A DNA stretch of 64,000 nucleotides from Desulfovibrio cuneatus DSM 11391 (lineage in GTDB: Bacteria; Desulfobacterota; Desulfovibrionia; Desulfovibrionales; Desulfovibrionaceae), in NCBI RefSeq assembly GCF_000430005.1, contig NZ_KE387017.1:253715-317714 (forward strand). Reading direction: 5' to 3'. Positions 35,259-44,008 of this stretch are shown piece by piece. The translations under genes and the position numbers were made by a program. How positions within the stretch are numbered: position 1 is the first letter of the stretch; each line of letters begins with the position of its first letter. The notes under the pieces were generated by a model. It was not told where the DNA came from and ran no database searches. It saw nothing but the letters and a program-made list of their open reading frames with translations.

Positions 35259-36515
35259 ATGGATAAGAATTATAACCTTCCCATTGATGCGGCTCTGTTC
35301 CCGGAAGGGGTAGAGCGTTGCTCTTTCTCCCAGTTTCTTGCGTGGCTTACACCCATTATGGCACTGTTCATGTGGGGGCTGTATGCGGCATTCCTTGTGC
35401 TTAGCCAGGGGCTGGGCACCACAGGCCTGGACGACCGTTTTGGGTTTGGCCTGTGGATTACCTTTGACCTTGCGGTTATTGCCTTGGGTGCAGGGGCCTT
35501 TTTTTCCGGCCTGTTGCGCTACATTCTGAATATTGACCCGCTGAAAAACATCATTAACCTTGCGGTTATTCTTGGTTTTATCTGCTATTCCGGGGCCATG
35601 CTCATTCTGGTGCTGGACATTGGCCAGCCCTTGCGGGCCTGGTTTGGTTACTGGCATGCCAACGTGCACTCCATGCTTACAGAAGTAATTTTCTGTATTA
35701 CCTGTTACTGCATTGTGCTGATTATTGAATACATCCCGCTGATTTTTGAACAGCGCCAGTTGTATAAAAATCCTCTGCTGCATGCCATTGCCCACAACCT
35801 GCACCTGACCATGCCCTTGTTTGCCGGTATTGGTGCCTTCCTTTCCACGTTCCACCAGGGTTCCCTGGGCGGCATGTATGGCGTGCTGTTTGCCCGCCCC
35901 TATGCCTACCGTGAAGGGTTCTTCATTTGGCCCTGGACCTTCTTCCTGTTTGTTCTTTCCGCTGTTTCCTCCGGCCCGCTGTTCACAGTGCTTGTTACGA
36001 CCATGATGGAAAAGGTAACAGGCCGTAAGCTTGTTTCCTGGGACATTAAGCAACTGATGGGCAAAATTGCCGGCACCATGCTGCTTGTGTATATTACCTT
36101 TAAAATTCTGGACACCTGGGCCTGGGCTTCCGGCCTTATGCCCCGCCAGGGCATGACCTTTGACCAGTTTTTTCATGGGAATATCTACGGGCAGTGGTTA
36201 CTGTATACGGAAATTCTGCTGTGCGGCGTTGTGCCTTGCTACCTGTTGCTGAAGGCAGATTTACGTAACAACCCGGCTATTTTCTACGGTTCTGCCATTC
36301 TTGTGTGCATTGGGGTGACCATTAACCGCTATGTGCAAACTGTGCAGACTCTTGCCCAGCAGATTCTGCCCTTTGACCAGTGGCAGCTTTATATGCCCAA
36401 CTGGGTAGAATGGGCAGCCAGTGGCCTTGTGGTGGCTTACGGTATGCTTATTTTGAGCATTTCCTACCGCTACCTGCCTGTGTTCCCACAGGAAGTAAAG
36501 CTGAACAAGCGCTAG
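35259..36515 (+). CDS. qrcD: Menaquinone reductase, NrfD/PsrC-like membrane subunit QrcD
   Basis: 418 residues with about ten membrane helices (FLAWLTPIMALFMWGLYAAFLVLSQGL, NLAVILGFICYSGAMLILVLDIG, MLIL...). Belongs to the NrfD family that holds the quinone site and, in Qrc, couples menaquinone reduction to charge translocation. It completes qrcABCD, a hallmark of sulfate reducers that use periplasmic hydrogen or formate. A terminator follows 20 bases after the stop. Confidence 0.93.
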   Translation: MDKNYNLPIDAALFPEGVERCSFSQFLAWLTPIMALFMWGLYAAFLVLSQGLGTTGLDDRFGFGLWITFDLAVIALGAGAFFSGLLRYILNIDPLKNIINLAVILGFICYSGAMLILVLDIGQPLRAWFGYWHANVHSMLTEVIFCITCYCIVLIIEYIPLIFEQRQLYKNPLLHAIAHNLHLTMPLFAGIGAFLSTFHQGSLGGMYGVLFARPYAYREGFFIWPWTFFLFVLSAVSSGPLFTVLVTTMMEKVTGRKLVSWDIKQLMGKIAGTMLLVYITFKILDTWAWASGLMPRQGMTFDQFFHGNIYGQWLLYTEILLCGVVPCYLLLKADLRNNPAIFYGSAILVCIGVTINRYVQTVQTLAQQILPFDQWQLYMPNWVEWAASGLVVAYGMLILSISYRYLPVFPQEVKLNKR

Positions 36516-36535
36516 TATACAGGGTATACGAAAAC

Positions 36536-36567
36536 AACAGGGGGCCGCAGCAATGTGGCCCCCTGTT
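36536..36567 (+). terminator. terminator of the qrc operon
   Basis: AACAGGGGGCC / GGCCCCCTGTT, 11-bp stem, 10-base loop, followed by TTCGTTTTTG. From here to 36900 the AT-rich sequence holds no supported gene. Confidence 0.8.
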
Positions 36568-36900
36568 TCGTTTTTGTGTTTCGGGCACCTGTATTTGTGT
36601 GCACATCCCTGAAGTATGTATAAGAGCCTCAAGGACGGCTTCTGTATCCTCTTTATTTATCAACCAATTTTTTAATGCGCTAAAAATGAAAAATTACGCT
36701 GGATTTTATTGGTAAACAGTATTACTCTTCCTGTAATCATTGCTGAATAGTGTGTGGGCTTATTGCCAGCTTGTTTGTGCGGTTATTTGGAGAGGAACAA
36801 GCAAGGTGAACAGCTGCACAATTCATTAATGGTATGTTTTACGGTGTTTTAGTACAGGCATATGCCTATGTCCTTCACAATTTAGGGCAAGGAGGTTGCC

Positions 36901-37110
36901 ATGGATAAGCAGGAAACTCTCTCTGTCTATATTGACAATAATGGCCAGTGGCGCTGGCGTGTACTTGCGGAAGATAACAGAATTATAGCTGGCGCTGAAA
37001 ACGGGTATGATTCAAAGGCAGATTGCCTGGCAGATGCCGAGGCCAATGGGTTTATTCTGGAAGATGCACTTCCCTTGGATGCTGAGGCCGCCTCACCAGT
37101 GTATTTTTAA
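36901..37110 (+). CDS. Small YegP/DUF1508-like protein
   Basis: 69 residues behind AAGGAGG. SVYIDNNGQWRWRVLAEDNRIIAGAENGYDSKADCLADAEANGF follows the YegP (DUF1508) unit: polar strand, WRWR-like strand, NGxIIA, YxSKxxC. The function of these proteins is unknown. The acidic C-terminal tail is extra. It stands alone, with a terminator after it. Confidence 0.7.
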   Translation: MDKQETLSVYIDNNGQWRWRVLAEDNRIIAGAENGYDSKADCLADAEANGFILEDALPLDAEAASPVYF

Positions 37111-37152
37111 AATGCTGTGCGCCTTTGCTTATTGATTGCAATTGCTTACTAC

Positions 37153-37189
37153 AAAGCGCCCACAGGAAGTTGACTCCCGAGGGCGCTTT
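37153..37189 (+). terminator. terminator after the YegP-like gene
   Basis: AAAGCGCCC / GGGCGCTTT with 19-base loop, followed by TTTT. The T-run adjoins the end of the convergent lysR gene (37192). Confidence 0.75.
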
Positions 37190-37191
37190 TT

Positions 37192-38103
37192 TTATGGAGT
37201 GGGCAATGCTGCCGCAGCCAGTTCCACCAGTTCTTGGGCCAGGAATTCGTTGCCGGGTAGGGAGGTTATGCCTAATGCTAAGCGGAGTAACTCTCCTTCT
37301 GCCACAGGGGAAAAGGTAACGCCCTTACGGGAAATAGCTGCGAATGAGGCCGCAAACAGCCCTATGCCCTCTCCTGCGGCAATACGAGCAAGCAACACAT
37401 CGTGTTCTTCGGGTTCTTCCATAAACAGCGGTTCATACCCCGCATGGGCGAACACAGTTTTTGTGAAATCAAAAAATGCCGGGTTGCTGTCCCGATGAAA
37501 CCAGAACAAGGGTTTGCCGTTGAACTCCTTGAGTGCCAACCCTGGTTTTTCCGCTTCCAACCAATGGCTAGGCAGTACCGCGAACAGCGGTTCCGCATAG
37601 TGTGTTGCTTGCAACTCCAGCCCTGGGGCATCAAGGGGCAGCGCCACAAAGGCGGCATCCAGTTTTCCCTTCTTCACATCCCGCACTAACTTGAGAGAAT
37701 CAGAGCGCACAAGGCGCAAACGTTCTCCGTAATATTCCCGCAGGCGTTTTTCCAGGGTTGTGAATGTGCCCTGCTCAAAAGCAGTGGTTAAACCGACTGC
37801 CACGCGCTTTTCAGACGCTGTAGAAAATTCTCGTAACTGTTCATAGACGCTTTCCTGCGTTCTCAAAAGAGGCTGAATTGTTTGTAATACCTTGGTGCCC
37901 TCGTTGGTAAGGGTCAGCCCCTTGGTATGCCGGGTAAATAACGTGACCCCCAGGTATTCTTCAAGATTTTTCATATGCCTGCTCAGTGGCGGCTGTGACA
38001 TAAACAGGCGCTGTGCTGCACGGCGTAAATTGCATTCTTCTGCCACCACCGCAAAGTAGCGGAGCAGGCGTACATCAATGGTATCAAGATATGAATTTGT
38101 CAT
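37192..38103 (-). CDS. LysR-family transcriptional regulator
   Basis: 303 residues. Winged helix at 8-67: LRYFAVVAEECNLRRAAQRLFMSQPPLSRHMKNLEEYLGVTLFTR. The C-terminal co-inducer domain follows (GKLDAAFVALPLDAPGLE, FWFHRDSNPAFFDF). It is divergent from a carboxymuconolactone-decarboxylase-like gene, which it probably controls together with itself: several GGTAT/ATACC half-sites lie between the two starts, one overlapping its own start codon. The inducer is not predictable; the benzoate/catechol-type regulators (CatR/BenM) are the closest in organisation. Confidence 0.92.
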   Translation of the reverse strand: MTNSYLDTIDVRLLRYFAVVAEECNLRRAAQRLFMSQPPLSRHMKNLEEYLGVTLFTRHTKGLTLTNEGTKVLQTIQPLLRTQESVYEQLREFSTASEKRVAVGLTTAFEQGTFTTLEKRLREYYGERLRLVRSDSLKLVRDVKKGKLDAAFVALPLDAPGLELQATHYAEPLFAVLPSHWLEAEKPGLALKEFNGKPLFWFHRDSNPAFFDFTKTVFAHAGYEPLFMEEPEEHDVLLARIAAGEGIGLFAASFAAISRKGVTFSPVAEGELLRLALGITSLPGNEFLAQELVELAAAALPTP

Positions 38104-38217
38104 ACCTTAGAGGTATCACAAAAAGGGTATGATGCAAAGCGTGGTTGACTCCTTATGTTGTTTCATACCAAGTTGCAATCTGTAGGGTTGTAACTTGGTA
38201 TGAAACAACATAAGGAG
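38101..38217. promoter_or_regulatory. LysR operator region with a 30-bp-arm inverted repeat
   Basis: ATACC-TTAGA-GGTAT (38102-38116) is a LysR box (T-N11-A) overlapping the regulator start. Further on, 38149-38178 and 38188-38217 form an inverted repeat with 29 of 30 matches and a 9-base spacer TCTGTAGGG. Each arm contains CATACCAAGTT or its complement. The right arm includes AAGGAG, the ribosome site of the target gene. Confidence 0.8.
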
Positions 38218-38222
38218 ATTAT

Positions 38223-38609
38223 ATGCAATCAGAACGATACACAAAAGGCCTTGCCATGTTGCAACAGGTAGACGGTAAGGGCGGCGAAGCCGTAGTAGAA
38301 AGTTTGCAGGACATAGCGCCAGATTTTGCCCGTTACCTCATTGAATTTCCCTTTGGCGATATTTATTCACGGCCCGGCCTTGACCTCAAAAGCCGGGAAA
38401 TTGCCGTGATTGCGGCCCTCACGGCCCTTGGCAACGCTACACCGCAGTTGAAGGTGCACCTTGCCGCAGCCTTGCATGTGGGTTGCACGCAGCAAGAAAT
38501 CATAGAAGTTATTATGCAAATGGCTGTGTATGCCGGGTTCCCTGCCGCCTTGAATGGCCTGTTTGCCGCCAAGGAGGTGTTTGCAGCCCATACGCCATCC
38601 CAAAGTTAA
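38223..38609 (+). CDS. Carboxymuconolactone decarboxylase-family protein
   Basis: 128 residues: [64 protein letters not shown] is the CMD fold of the PcaC branch (Glu and His conserved, no CxxC, so not an AhpD-type peroxidase). Anaerobes carry many such proteins without an aromatic pathway, so the substrate is unknown. The start ATG lies 5 bases after AAGGAG. Single target gene of the adjacent LysR regulator. Confidence 0.88.
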   Translation: MQSERYTKGLAMLQQVDGKGGEAVVESLQDIAPDFARYLIEFPFGDIYSRPGLDLKSREIAVIAALTALGNATPQLKVHLAAALHVGCTQQEIIEVIMQMAVYAGFPAALNGLFAAKEVFAAHTPSQS

Positions 38610-38639
38610 GGAACCGTTGGTACTGCTTGATGCTTAAAT

Positions 38640-38680
38640 ACACAATGACCTTGGGAAGATTCTTCCCAAGGTCATTGTGT
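38640..38680. terminator. long hairpin between the CMD gene and cheA
   Basis: 19-bp perfect stem (ACACAATGACCTTGGGAAG with its complement), 3-base loop ATT. No T-run adjoins on the plus strand. It lies between convergent genes, so probably ends transcription of both. Confidence 0.7.
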
Positions 38681-38739
38681 TTATAGAGGGGCAGGTTGCA
38701 GTGCCCTGAGAGGTTTTTGTAGTGCAGTGGAGTGTGTCT

Positions 38740-41574
38740 CTACTTGGCAATGGCCAGGGTGTAGATTTCGTGCGGCTCAAGAATAAGAATAACGCTGCCG
38801 TCGCCCATAATGGTGGCCCCGGAAATGCCCTTGAGGTCCCCAAGGTAGGAACTGAGGGGCTTGATAACAATTTCCTGGCGTTCCAGCAGCCTGTCTACCA
38901 CAAGGCCAAGGCGACGTTCATTGTCTTGTATGACCACAACGGAGAGCATTTCTTGCTGTGCCATGTTGCAGGGCAGGCCAAGCAGTTCGGCAAGGCTCAC
39001 AATACCCAGCACTTCGCCCCGCAGGGTAACGGCTTTTCTGCCTTTGACGTCGGTTAAGCGGTGGGCTTCAATTTTGGTAGTTTCGGAAACAGCGTCCAGG
39101 GGAATAGCGTACATTTCCTGGGCCACGTTAACCATAAGGGCATCAATAATGGCCAGGGTCAGGGGCAGCAGCAAGGTGAACTTGGTGCCTTTGCCCACTT
39201 CCGACTGAATGCCAATACTGCCTTTCAGGTTTTTGATGTTGGTACGCACCACGTCCATACCAACGCCCCGGCCGGAGATGTCGGTAATAACCTCAGCGGA
39301 AGAGAAGCCGGGGGCAAAAATAAGTTCTATGGCTTCCCTGTCGTCCAGCAGTTTTGCTTCTTCAGCCGTAATAACGCCTTTGCGCACTGCCACCTGGCGC
39401 ATTACTTCCGGGTCAATGCCTTTGCCATCATCTTCAATTTCAATGGCTACCGAGTTGCCGCGGTAAAAGGCCCGCAACCAAACAGTGCCCTTAGGGGGTT
39501 TGTTGGTGGTGCGGCGTATTTCGTCTGGTTCAATGCCGTGGTCCATGGAGTTACGAATAAGGTGCACCAATGGGTCGCCAATAACTTCCACCACGCTTTT
39601 ATCCAGTTCTGTTTCTTCACCTTCCACTACCAAGTCAACGTCTTTGCCGCTTTTGCGGGAAAGGTCGCGTACAAGGCGTGGGAAGCGGGAAAACACAGAA
39701 GCCACAGGCACCATGCGCACCTTCATAATGGTATCTTGCAGGTCGTCGGAAATACGCGCCATGGCGTATGTTGTTTCCGAAAGGTTCTGGGCGATAAGAC
39801 CGATGTCGTGCTTGTCGCTTGCTTCCAATTGGCGGGAAATCATGGTGTAGCGGTTGCGGTTAATAATCAGCTCGCCAATGAGGTTCATAAGGTGGTCAAG
39901 CTTTTCGTGGTCAACCCGAATGGTGGAAGATGTTTTGGCTGTGCTTTCTTCCTGCTTTGCCGGGGCCTTGTTGCCCCCGCTGTTGCCCTGGGTGGGGGCA
40001 GGCTTTGGGGCAGGGGGGGCACTGGCAGCAGGTGCTTCCACTTTTTCTGCGGAAGGCGGAATGGCTTCCAGGGCCTGGGCTGTTTGTTGCAGCGGCGTTT
40101 CTGTGGCAGGCTGCACGGCAGGGGGCTCGGCTGGCAGGGCGGCTTCCAGGCCCGGAATGGCATTGCCCACCATGTCAATAATAATGGCGCATTCCTGTTC
40201 CAGCAGGTCTGCCATCATGGAAAAGTCCAAGTCCGTTTCCCGGCCTTGTTTCACAATATTTGCGGTGCGCTCTGTGTATGATTTTATTTCATCCAGGCCC
40301 ATAAAACTGCACGAGCTTTGCACCGTGCTCAAGGCGCGGAACATGGCGTCGGCATAGATCTGGTTTGTGCCGTCAGTTCTGAACCCTTGCAAGGCTTCAT
40401 CCAGCAGTACTTTTTGCTGGGCAATGGTGCTTTTGAAGGCTGAAATTTTTTCCAGCTCTTGGCTTGCGGCCTGGGTGTTCTGTACCGAAATGGCAGGGGG
40501 GGCCTGCTCACTGGGCGCAGAAGGCTGCACATCCTGGTTGCGTAGGCTTTCCGGCAGCTCTACTGCGCCACCAGCCACAGCCTGGCGTAATTTAATGAGC
40601 AAGTCTTCGGGGTCCAGGGGGGAAACACGGGAGGTGGAAATATCGATGTTCGTCACAAGGGCGTCTAGTGTGTCCACCACCAGCAACAGCAGGTCCACCA
40701 GGGCAGAGCTAACCGGGTATTCATTTTTTCGCACAGAATTGAGCAATGTTTCTGCTTCATGGGTAAGGCTGTTTACTTCAGCAAACCCAATAATGCCGCT
40801 GTTGCCCTTGAGGTTGTGGAAAAAACGGAATAAGTCGTTGACCAGTTCGTCGTGCTGTTCGTCGGGGTTTTTTTCCAGTTCCAGCAGGCCGGTCGTGAGG
40901 CAGGACGTATTTTCCTTGGCCTCTTCCATAAAGTCTTTCAGGTGGCTCTCTCCAAAGGCCGTGAGCTGATACCCCTCTTTACGGGGCAAGCGGGCAAGCC
41001 AACTGGGCACATCACCGGAAGATTTTTCCTCTATTTCCTGGGGGATTGCGGCATCTTCCCCTTGTAGCTGTTCAGGGGCTTCTTGCGTTGTGGCTTGGGG
41101 TGCCGGGGCAATGGGTGCAGGGGCAGCGGCTTGTGGCGCAGGGGCAGGAGCTGCTTTGGGGGCACCCCCGTGGGCAAGCTGTGCTTCCAGCAGGGAGTCC
41201 AGGGTAACTATAAGGGGGGCAGTGTCTACGTCCCCTTCAGTATTGGATTTTTCAAGGTTGTCAATAATTTGGCGTAAGGCGTCGGTGGAGGCAAGAATAA
41301 CATCCATTATTTCGGAGTTAACAGCAATGGTGCCTTTGCGCAATTCATCCAAAATATTTTCAGCCTTGTGGGCCAGGCCGTTTATGCGGTTAAGACCAAG
41401 AAAGCCGGAAGCACCCTTAAGGGAATGCATAGGGCGGAATATTTCGTTGAGCAACGAAAGGTTGTCTGGGGCTTTTTCAAGCTCCAGCAGGTTCGGCTCA
41501 ATGGTTTCCAGGTGCTCTTTGGCTTCAATAATGAAGTCGGCAAAGAGTTCGGCATCTATAAAATCTTGGCTCAT
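38740..41574 (-). CDS. cheA: Chemotaxis histidine kinase CheA with two active and one degenerate Hpt domain
   Basis: 944 residues. Hpt1 has phospho-His50 in MHSLKGAS; Hpt2 has His253 in FFHNLKGNSG. A third Hpt-like helix bundle at about 380-475 aligns exactly with Hpt1, but Ser416 replaces the histidine (RALSTVQSSCSFMGL). Ala/Pro linkers join them. Dimerisation starts at TIRVDHEKLDHLMNLIGELI, the ATP domain shows HLIRNSMDHGIE and DISGRGVGMDVVR, and the C-terminus is a CheW-like domain. It is the last gene of the operon, 349 bases after cheY. Confidence 0.96.
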   Translation of the reverse strand: MSQDFIDAELFADFIIEAKEHLETIEPNLLELEKAPDNLSLLNEIFRPMHSLKGASGFLGLNRINGLAHKAENILDELRKGTIAVNSEIMDVILASTDALRQIIDNLEKSNTEGDVDTAPLIVTLDSLLEAQLAHGGAPKAAPAPAPQAAAPAPIAPAPQATTQEAPEQLQGEDAAIPQEIEEKSSGDVPSWLARLPRKEGYQLTAFGESHLKDFMEEAKENTSCLTTGLLELEKNPDEQHDELVNDLFRFFHNLKGNSGIIGFAEVNSLTHEAETLLNSVRKNEYPVSSALVDLLLLVVDTLDALVTNIDISTSRVSPLDPEDLLIKLRQAVAGGAVELPESLRNQDVQPSAPSEQAPPAISVQNTQAASQELEKISAFKSTIAQQKVLLDEALQGFRTDGTNQIYADAMFRALSTVQSSCSFMGLDEIKSYTERTANIVKQGRETDLDFSMMADLLEQECAIIIDMVGNAIPGLEAALPAEPPAVQPATETPLQQTAQALEAIPPSAEKVEAPAASAPPAPKPAPTQGNSGGNKAPAKQEESTAKTSSTIRVDHEKLDHLMNLIGELIINRNRYTMISRQLEASDKHDIGLIAQNLSETTYAMARISDDLQDTIMKVRMVPVASVFSRFPRLVRDLSRKSGKDVDLVVEGEETELDKSVVEVIGDPLVHLIRNSMDHGIEPDEIRRTTNKPPKGTVWLRAFYRGNSVAIEIEDDGKGIDPEVMRQVAVRKGVITAEEAKLLDDREAIELIFAPGFSSAEVITDISGRGVGMDVVRTNIKNLKGSIGIQSEVGKGTKFTLLLPLTLAIIDALMVNVAQEMYAIPLDAVSETTKIEAHRLTDVKGRKAVTLRGEVLGIVSLAELLGLPCNMAQQEMLSVVVIQDNERRLGLVVDRLLERQEIVIKPLSSYLGDLKGISGATIMGDGSVILILEPHEIYTLAIAK

Positions 41575-41923
41575 AATCTATCCTTTCCTGGCGTAAAACC
41601 TTATGCCCCATGCTGCGGCACCCCTATTCATGAGCGGGAGTGCAAATTTGAGGTGTTCAATGATTTATGCAAAAATCTTGCCATATTTCTTGGGGCATTG
41701 TGGTTTTGAAAAGAGGCATTTCTTTCCTGTAACACGCCGGGCAATGCAAAATAATCCATGGTGATAAGAGAATGGAGCGATATGCTTCGCGCAAGTGAAA
41801 GCCACTTGCTTGGGGAGGCATATAATCTACTCATTTTACAGGAAAAGTGAATTTTCCTTATGCGTGGATTATGGTCATTTTGCTGCGCAAAAAGACAAAG
41901 AACAACACGTCATCAGTGTTTCC
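41575..41923. other. gap between cheY and cheA with repeat remnants
   Basis: TAGGGAAACACTGATGACG, read on the minus strand, starts with the cheY stop codon and resembles a family A arm (41909-41926). CATTTTACAGG at 41831 recurs near 48457 and 53410. No gene is seen. The gap makes a separate cheA promoter possible. Confidence 0.45.
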
Positions 41924-42292
41924 CTAGCCAAGCAGCATACGCACGTTGGTTATCATGGCAGTGGGCTGGGCTGGTTTTACCATGTACAGGTTTGCGCCAA
42001 ACTCTATGCCAAGCTGAATGTCTTTTTCCTGCGATTCAGTGGAAAGCACCACAATGGGCAGGTCTTTGTATTGGTCTTGTTCCCGAAGGTTTTTGATGAA
42101 TGTCAGTCCATCCATAACAGGCATATTAATATCGCATATAATGAGGTCAACGGGTTCAGCGGCATACAACTTTTCCAGGCCGTCCAGCCCGTTTTCTGCC
42201 GTGGTTACCTTAAACCCTTCTTTCTTCATTATAAACGCCACAAGGTTGCGTACTGTTTTGGAATCATCAACAATAAGAATATGCTTGGACAT
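41924..42292 (-). CDS. cheY: Chemotaxis response regulator CheY
   Basis: 122 residues, a single receiver domain: HILIVDDSKTVRNLVAFIMKKEGF (acidic pocket), phospho-Asp in LIICDINMPVMDG, switch Thr/Ser in VVLSTES, Lys in MVKPAQP. It relays CheA phosphate to the flagellar motor or another output. GAGGA precedes ATG, 15 bases after the cheW stop. Confidence 0.95.
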   Translation of the reverse strand: MSKHILIVDDSKTVRNLVAFIMKKEGFKVTTAENGLDGLEKLYAAEPVDLIICDINMPVMDGLTFIKNLREQDQYKDLPIVVLSTESQEKDIQLGIEFGANLYMVKPAQPTAMITNVRMLLG

Positions 42293-42307
42293 GGCCGATT
42301 CCTCTCT

Positions 42308-43225
42308 CTACAGGATGCTGGTCACTATTTTGTCAACGTAAACTATGCTCACAAGTTGTTCGCGCAGTTTTACCACCCCTGCAATCAGGTCTGTGGTCAC
42401 CCCAAGGTGGGCTTCAATGTTCCAGTCAATGTCGGTTTGGGGCACCCGGTACATGGTGTGAATGCGCTCTACCAAAAGCCCAACCTGAAGGCCAAGACGC
42501 CTGCACACAATGATGAAGTTGTCATCAGATTGCCGCGGGCTGGGCACTTCAAGCACATGGCGCAACATAATGAGCGGGGTTACTTGCCCGCGTAGGTTAA
42601 TAACCCCTGCTACCAGCGGGGGCGAAGCAGGAAGCTTGGCAATGGGCTGAGTGCGAATAACTTCCTGCACGGCTGCCACAGGCACAACAAATTCCTGGTT
42701 GCCAAGGTAAAAGCCCACCATGAGCAGGTCGGTGGCCTCACGCAGGTTTTGATACAGCCCGTCGTTTTCAGGTTCTTTGTAGGTGGTAAGGGCTTCTGCC
42801 TGCTCAAAATGAATTTTGGAGGTTTCTGCCTGTGCCCTGGCAGTGGCAGCCACTTTAGCCTGCGGGGCGGGTGCTGCCACTTTGGGCTGCATTTGCGGAG
42901 CAGGTGCTGTCACTTCGGACTGCATTTGCGGAGCAGGTGCTGTCACTTCGGGCTGCATCTGCGGAGCAAGAGTTGTAATTTCAGGCTGCACTTGCTGGGC
43001 AGGAGCAGCAGCCAAGGGTTGCACTTGCGGGGCGGGTGCTGCAACTTCAGGCTGAATTTGCGGGGCGGGTGCGCTGGCAGGCAAGTTCAACCCTGCCAGA
43101 ATGGCTCCGGCATCTGCCCCCATGTATTTCTCAATAAACGCCTGTTCAGCCGAGGTAAAGCCAGTGCCTTTGTCCTCGGTTTCTGAGAAGTTGCAGTCGG
43201 AAAAATATTCTTCAGGGCTTTTCAT
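42308..43225 (-). CDS. cheW: CheW-domain protein with 11-residue tandem repeat linker (ParP-like)
   Basis: 305 residues. Residues 1-50 form a short acidic N-terminal region. Residues 52-125 hold about seven copies of an 11-residue unit, APAPQxQPEVx. Residues 165-305 are a CheW domain (LMVGFYLGNQEFVVPVAAVQEVI, INLRGQVTPLIMLRHVL, DLIAGVVKLREQLVSIVYVDKI). The start overlaps the end of parA by four bases. A CheW domain with a Pro-rich N-terminal arm next to a ParA ATPase is the layout of Vibrio ParP, which tethers chemotaxis arrays to the pole. Confidence 0.9.
   Translation of the reverse strand: MKSPEEYFSDCNFSETEDKGTGFTSAEQAFIEKYMGADAGAILAGLNLPASAPAPQIQPEVAAPAPQVQPLAAAPAQQVQPEITTLAPQMQPEVTAPAPQMQSEVTAPAPQMQPKVAAPAPQAKVAATARAQAETSKIHFEQAEALTTYKEPENDGLYQNLREATDLLMVGFYLGNQEFVVPVAAVQEVIRTQPIAKLPASPPLVAGVINLRGQVTPLIMLRHVLEVPSPRQSDDNFIIVCRRLGLQVGLLVERIHTMYRVPQTDIDWNIEAHLGVTTDLIAGVVKLREQLVSIVYVDKIVTSIL
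42860..43075. repeat. 33-bp tandem repeats inside the cheW gene
   Basis: About six consecutive 33-base units; the two near 42889-42954 differ at very few positions. They encode the 11-residue Pro/Ala/Gln linker and are likely variable in copy number between strains. Confidence 0.8.
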
Positions 43226-43998
43226 AACGCCATAATCTCTTGTGCCAAGGCTTCATATTGTTTTGCACCCCGTGAATTGGGTGCGATTTCGTAGATAACA
43301 CGACCATGGGCGCTTGCCTCACGAAAGCGGGTATCCATGCCTATGGTTGTTGCAAACATGCTGTGCCCCATTTTACGGGAGAGCAGTTCCAGCACTCTGG
43401 AGCAAGCGCCAGCCCGTTTGTCGTATAATGTGGGCAACACTCTGTAGCGCACAGGGGCTGGCAGTATTTTGTTCAGCACTCCAATGGTATCAAACAGAAG
43501 CTTCAGGCCATGCAAGGCAAGAAAGTCTGTTTGAATGGGAATAATGAGCCAATCTGCCGCCACCAGGGCATTTACCAGTAAAATTCCCACATGGGGGGGG
43601 CAATCCAAAACAATGTAGTCGTACTCTTGCCGCACAGCTTCTAATGCTGTGCGCAGCACGGCACCTTTTCCGGGGCGTTCACGCAGGTCTATTTCAAGTT
43701 CTGCAAGGCGTACGCTACCGGGCACCACATCAAACCCTGCCGATTCATGCACAATGCGTACCTGTTGCCAAAGGGCCGGGCTTTCCGGTATTTGTGCCAT
43801 AAACACGTCATAAGTGGTGTAAGGCGTTTCTTCCGGATACAGGCGCAAGTGAATGGAGGCATTGGCATGTGGGTCCAGGTCCAGCAACAAAACCCGTTTC
43901 CCTGCTCTTGCAAGGGCGGCCCCCACGCTAACAGCGGTGGTGGTTTTGCCCACTCCTCCCTTCTGGTTTGCTATGGTTAGCACAACGGCGCGTTGCAT
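43222..43998 (-). CDS. ParA/ParC-type ATPase of the chemotaxis operon
   Basis: 258 residues. Deviant Walker A ANQKGGVGKTTTAVSVGAAL, Walker A' DLDPHANAS, Walker B DYIVLDCPPHVGILLVNAL. Family members move on DNA or at the pole and place cargo; in Vibrio and Rhodobacter such ParA proteins (ParC, PpfA) position chemoreceptor arrays. ATG at 43998 begins at MQRAVVLTIANQK; longer frames lack ribosome sites. No parB gene adjoins, so it is not a chromosome-partition pair. Confidence 0.92.
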   Translation of the reverse strand: MQRAVVLTIANQKGGVGKTTTAVSVGAALARAGKRVLLLDLDPHANASIHLRLYPEETPYTTYDVFMAQIPESPALWQQVRIVHESAGFDVVPGSVRLAELEIDLRERPGKGAVLRTALEAVRQEYDYIVLDCPPHVGILLVNALVAADWLIIPIQTDFLALHGLKLLFDTIGVLNKILPAPVRYRVLPTLYDKRAGACSRVLELLSRKMGHSMFATTIGMDTRFREASAHGRVIYEIAPNSRGAKQYEALAQEIMAL

Positions 43999-44008
43999 GC
44001 GTACCGCC

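Noticed and set aside
39061-40281. 406-codon plus-strand reading frame opposite cheA
   Set aside because: Antisense shadow caused by codon bias in cheA; no ribosome site and no recognisable motif.
42860-43075. 33-bp direct repeats considered as a CRISPR array
   Set aside because: Repeats are contiguous without spacers, in frame, and encode the Pro/Ala linker of the CheW protein.
43222-43998. ParA as part of a plasmid or chromosome partition locus
   Set aside because: No parB or centromere-like repeats; it overlaps cheW and lies inside the chemotaxis operon.
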